Source: a virus
IMG/VR virus record: IMGVR_UViG_3300040815_003420
Location: 1 to 21,942 of that record
DNA length: 21,942 nucleotides
Direction: 5' to 3' (one strand)
Positions 21,801 through 21,942 of this stretch are shown piece after piece. Position 1 is the stretch's first letter. Every line of letters starts with the position of its first letter. The notes under the pieces were generated by a model. The model made no database searches. It saw nothing but the letters and a program-made list of their open reading frames with translations, and was not told the origin of the DNA. A program made the position numbers and the translations under genes.

Positions 21801-21942
21801 CCTCGTCCTAACTTCTTAGTTGTGGATGAAGGGTTTGGAACTTTGGATAACGAAAACCTTACATCATTGTATATGTTGTTCGCTTATCTAAAAACTCAAT
21901 TTGATTTTGTGATGATTATTTCTCACATCGATTCAATGAGAG
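18846..21942 (+). CDS. Mre11-Rad50 (SbcD-SbcC, gp47-gp46) fusion protein, 3' end outside window
   Basis: A single frame of 1032 codons runs from ATG 18846 to the window edge with no stop; I checked the frame at 19389 and 20061. Residues 1-about 330 are a calcineurin-like Mre11 nuclease: D11/H13 (ADLHIR), D49 (AGDIAH), N84/H85 (GNHD), H154 (LFHGP) and D188/H190 (GDIHKRQ). A helical linker (about 330-380) leads into a Rad50-type ATPase that begins near WVPKTFEFSNMFSYGEG: Walker A 406-414 (APNASGKSS), a coiled coil interrupted by a zinc hook C726-x-x-C729, signature SGME (964-967), Walker B D994/E995 (VVDEG), D-loop GTLD and H-loop His at 1027. In T4 these are two proteins, gp47 and gp46, acting in end resection and recombination-dependent replication. 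Here they are fused in that order. The end of the window is close to the usual C-terminus. Confidence 0.93.
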   Translation, partial: MIVEKIYHLADLHIRNLKRHKEYRSVFEKFLENVRKDDIEKSVIYLAGDIAHAKTEMSPELVREISWFLTECAKLKHTFLITGNHDCNLNNDYRLDVLTPIVENLNNDRIHYLRDTGTYNFGNLTFVVYSILDKKENWPKAELVDGENKICLFHGPVNKAQTDVGYTVSSNSFTVDMFDGFDMVMLGDIHKRQTFGEGYEHIAYAGSMIQQNHGELLENHGYLLWDVESRTFEEFHIHNDYGYLTVDVVDGEIPQWVYDEVDTKLPKYPRLRLRFTRTEPSDTKRCVTELKKLFKVSEVTVTRTDTIGQLKTNQNVNKNIVGNVKDETFQNQLIRDYLERQFLLDGDELDKIAEINKEINSQVDDTKVAENVLWVPKTFEFSNMFSYGEGNKVRFDNAKGIMGIFAPNASGKSSLFDALSFCIFDKSSRTFLAKNIMNNRKDWFKCKFHFQINDIDYYIERRAKTVSKGKSVKVDVDFWSEQGGVITSLNGEQRRDTNHMIQQYLGSYDDFVLTALSLQGNNALFIDKSQTERKEILSQFIGVDIFDKLYQRANEEFKDTTTLIKKFKRDDFTTKLADIDTQLVEKKNEYKLLTTQHEALKEEEETLNKQIISLNEKIIKLSADSGKSIDELETTHQSLIDRKSKIIELRESIQHRINEKEEIQIELEEQIDGYDEDNITKRYKEYTDHVEDLKQLNIELDKMKIREDSLKERIEHVKSHEYNPECEICLKNSEEYIDAKMSLQSELSILVEQMVEINTSKESIESSLEINSEVNQQFTNLNKLKVEEDKIDREISGLINKLSTTETEELRLDAQVTEYQNLIDEYYKNEKTIEKNREIRAEISEVRKKLDGIKKEIKTTNTNVLSLNGKVSSLQNQKETIEERINEVKDLEEQHRLFEYYLNSLGKDGVSYELISKALPMIEGEVNNILTQIVEFGMQLEMDGKNINAYIVYDDQKWSLEMCSGMERFISGLAIRIALINVCNLPRPNFLVVDEGFGTLDNENLTSLYMLFAYLKTQFDFVMIISHIDSMR

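Noticed and set aside
1-21942. tRNA genes, CRISPR arrays, insertion sequences, attachment sites
   Set aside because: I saw no cloverleaf-like segment, no regularly spaced DNA repeats, no transposase and no terminal inverted repeats; gaps between genes are all under 100 bases.

Overview
The window looks like part of the genome of a contractile-tailed phage (myovirus, T4-like in its baseplate and replication genes) that infects a member of the Bacteroidetes, most likely a flavobacterium. The DNA is AT-rich, every gene lies on the + strand, and packing is tight with no gene-free stretch over 100 bases. The host inference rests on three intergenic promoters of the Bacteroidetes type (TTTG, exactly 20 bp, TAnnTT), on mostly A-rich leaders without Shine-Dalgarno sequences, and on many TAATG stop/start overlaps. 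This is inference; no host gene is present.

Region 1 (1-13143) is a baseplate and tail-tip module: the 3' end of a gp5/V-like central spike protein, two unidentified proteins, gp25/W, gp6/J, a beta-rich protein with a DNRLRE-like domain, a coiled-coil protein, two low-complexity-containing proteins, and a 1403-residue protein holding a P2 gpI-like core, a LamG-like domain and four 19-residue repeats. The order V-W-J-I matches the minimal baseplate order of simpler contractile tails, with extra genes inserted. Five junctions are TAATG, so much of the module is probably translated by termination-reinitiation.

Region 2 (13144-16180) holds four further late genes, probably fibre or surface components. 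Two of them share a paralogous 40-residue C-terminus and are separated by a strong rho-independent terminator. Gaps before four late genes carry the motif ATATTTAT(A/T), a candidate phage late promoter.

Region 3 (16186-21942) is a metabolic and DNA module: a GIY-YIG nuclease, a small unknown gene, a compact but catalytically intact S-adenosylmethionine synthetase, a gp61-like primase, and a single long reading frame in which an Mre11/SbcD/gp47 nuclease is fused to a Rad50/SbcC/gp46 ATPase. The fusion runs off the right edge of the window within a few residues of its expected end. It, the promoter set with a probably leaderless primase transcript, and the phage SAM synthetase are the most notable points.
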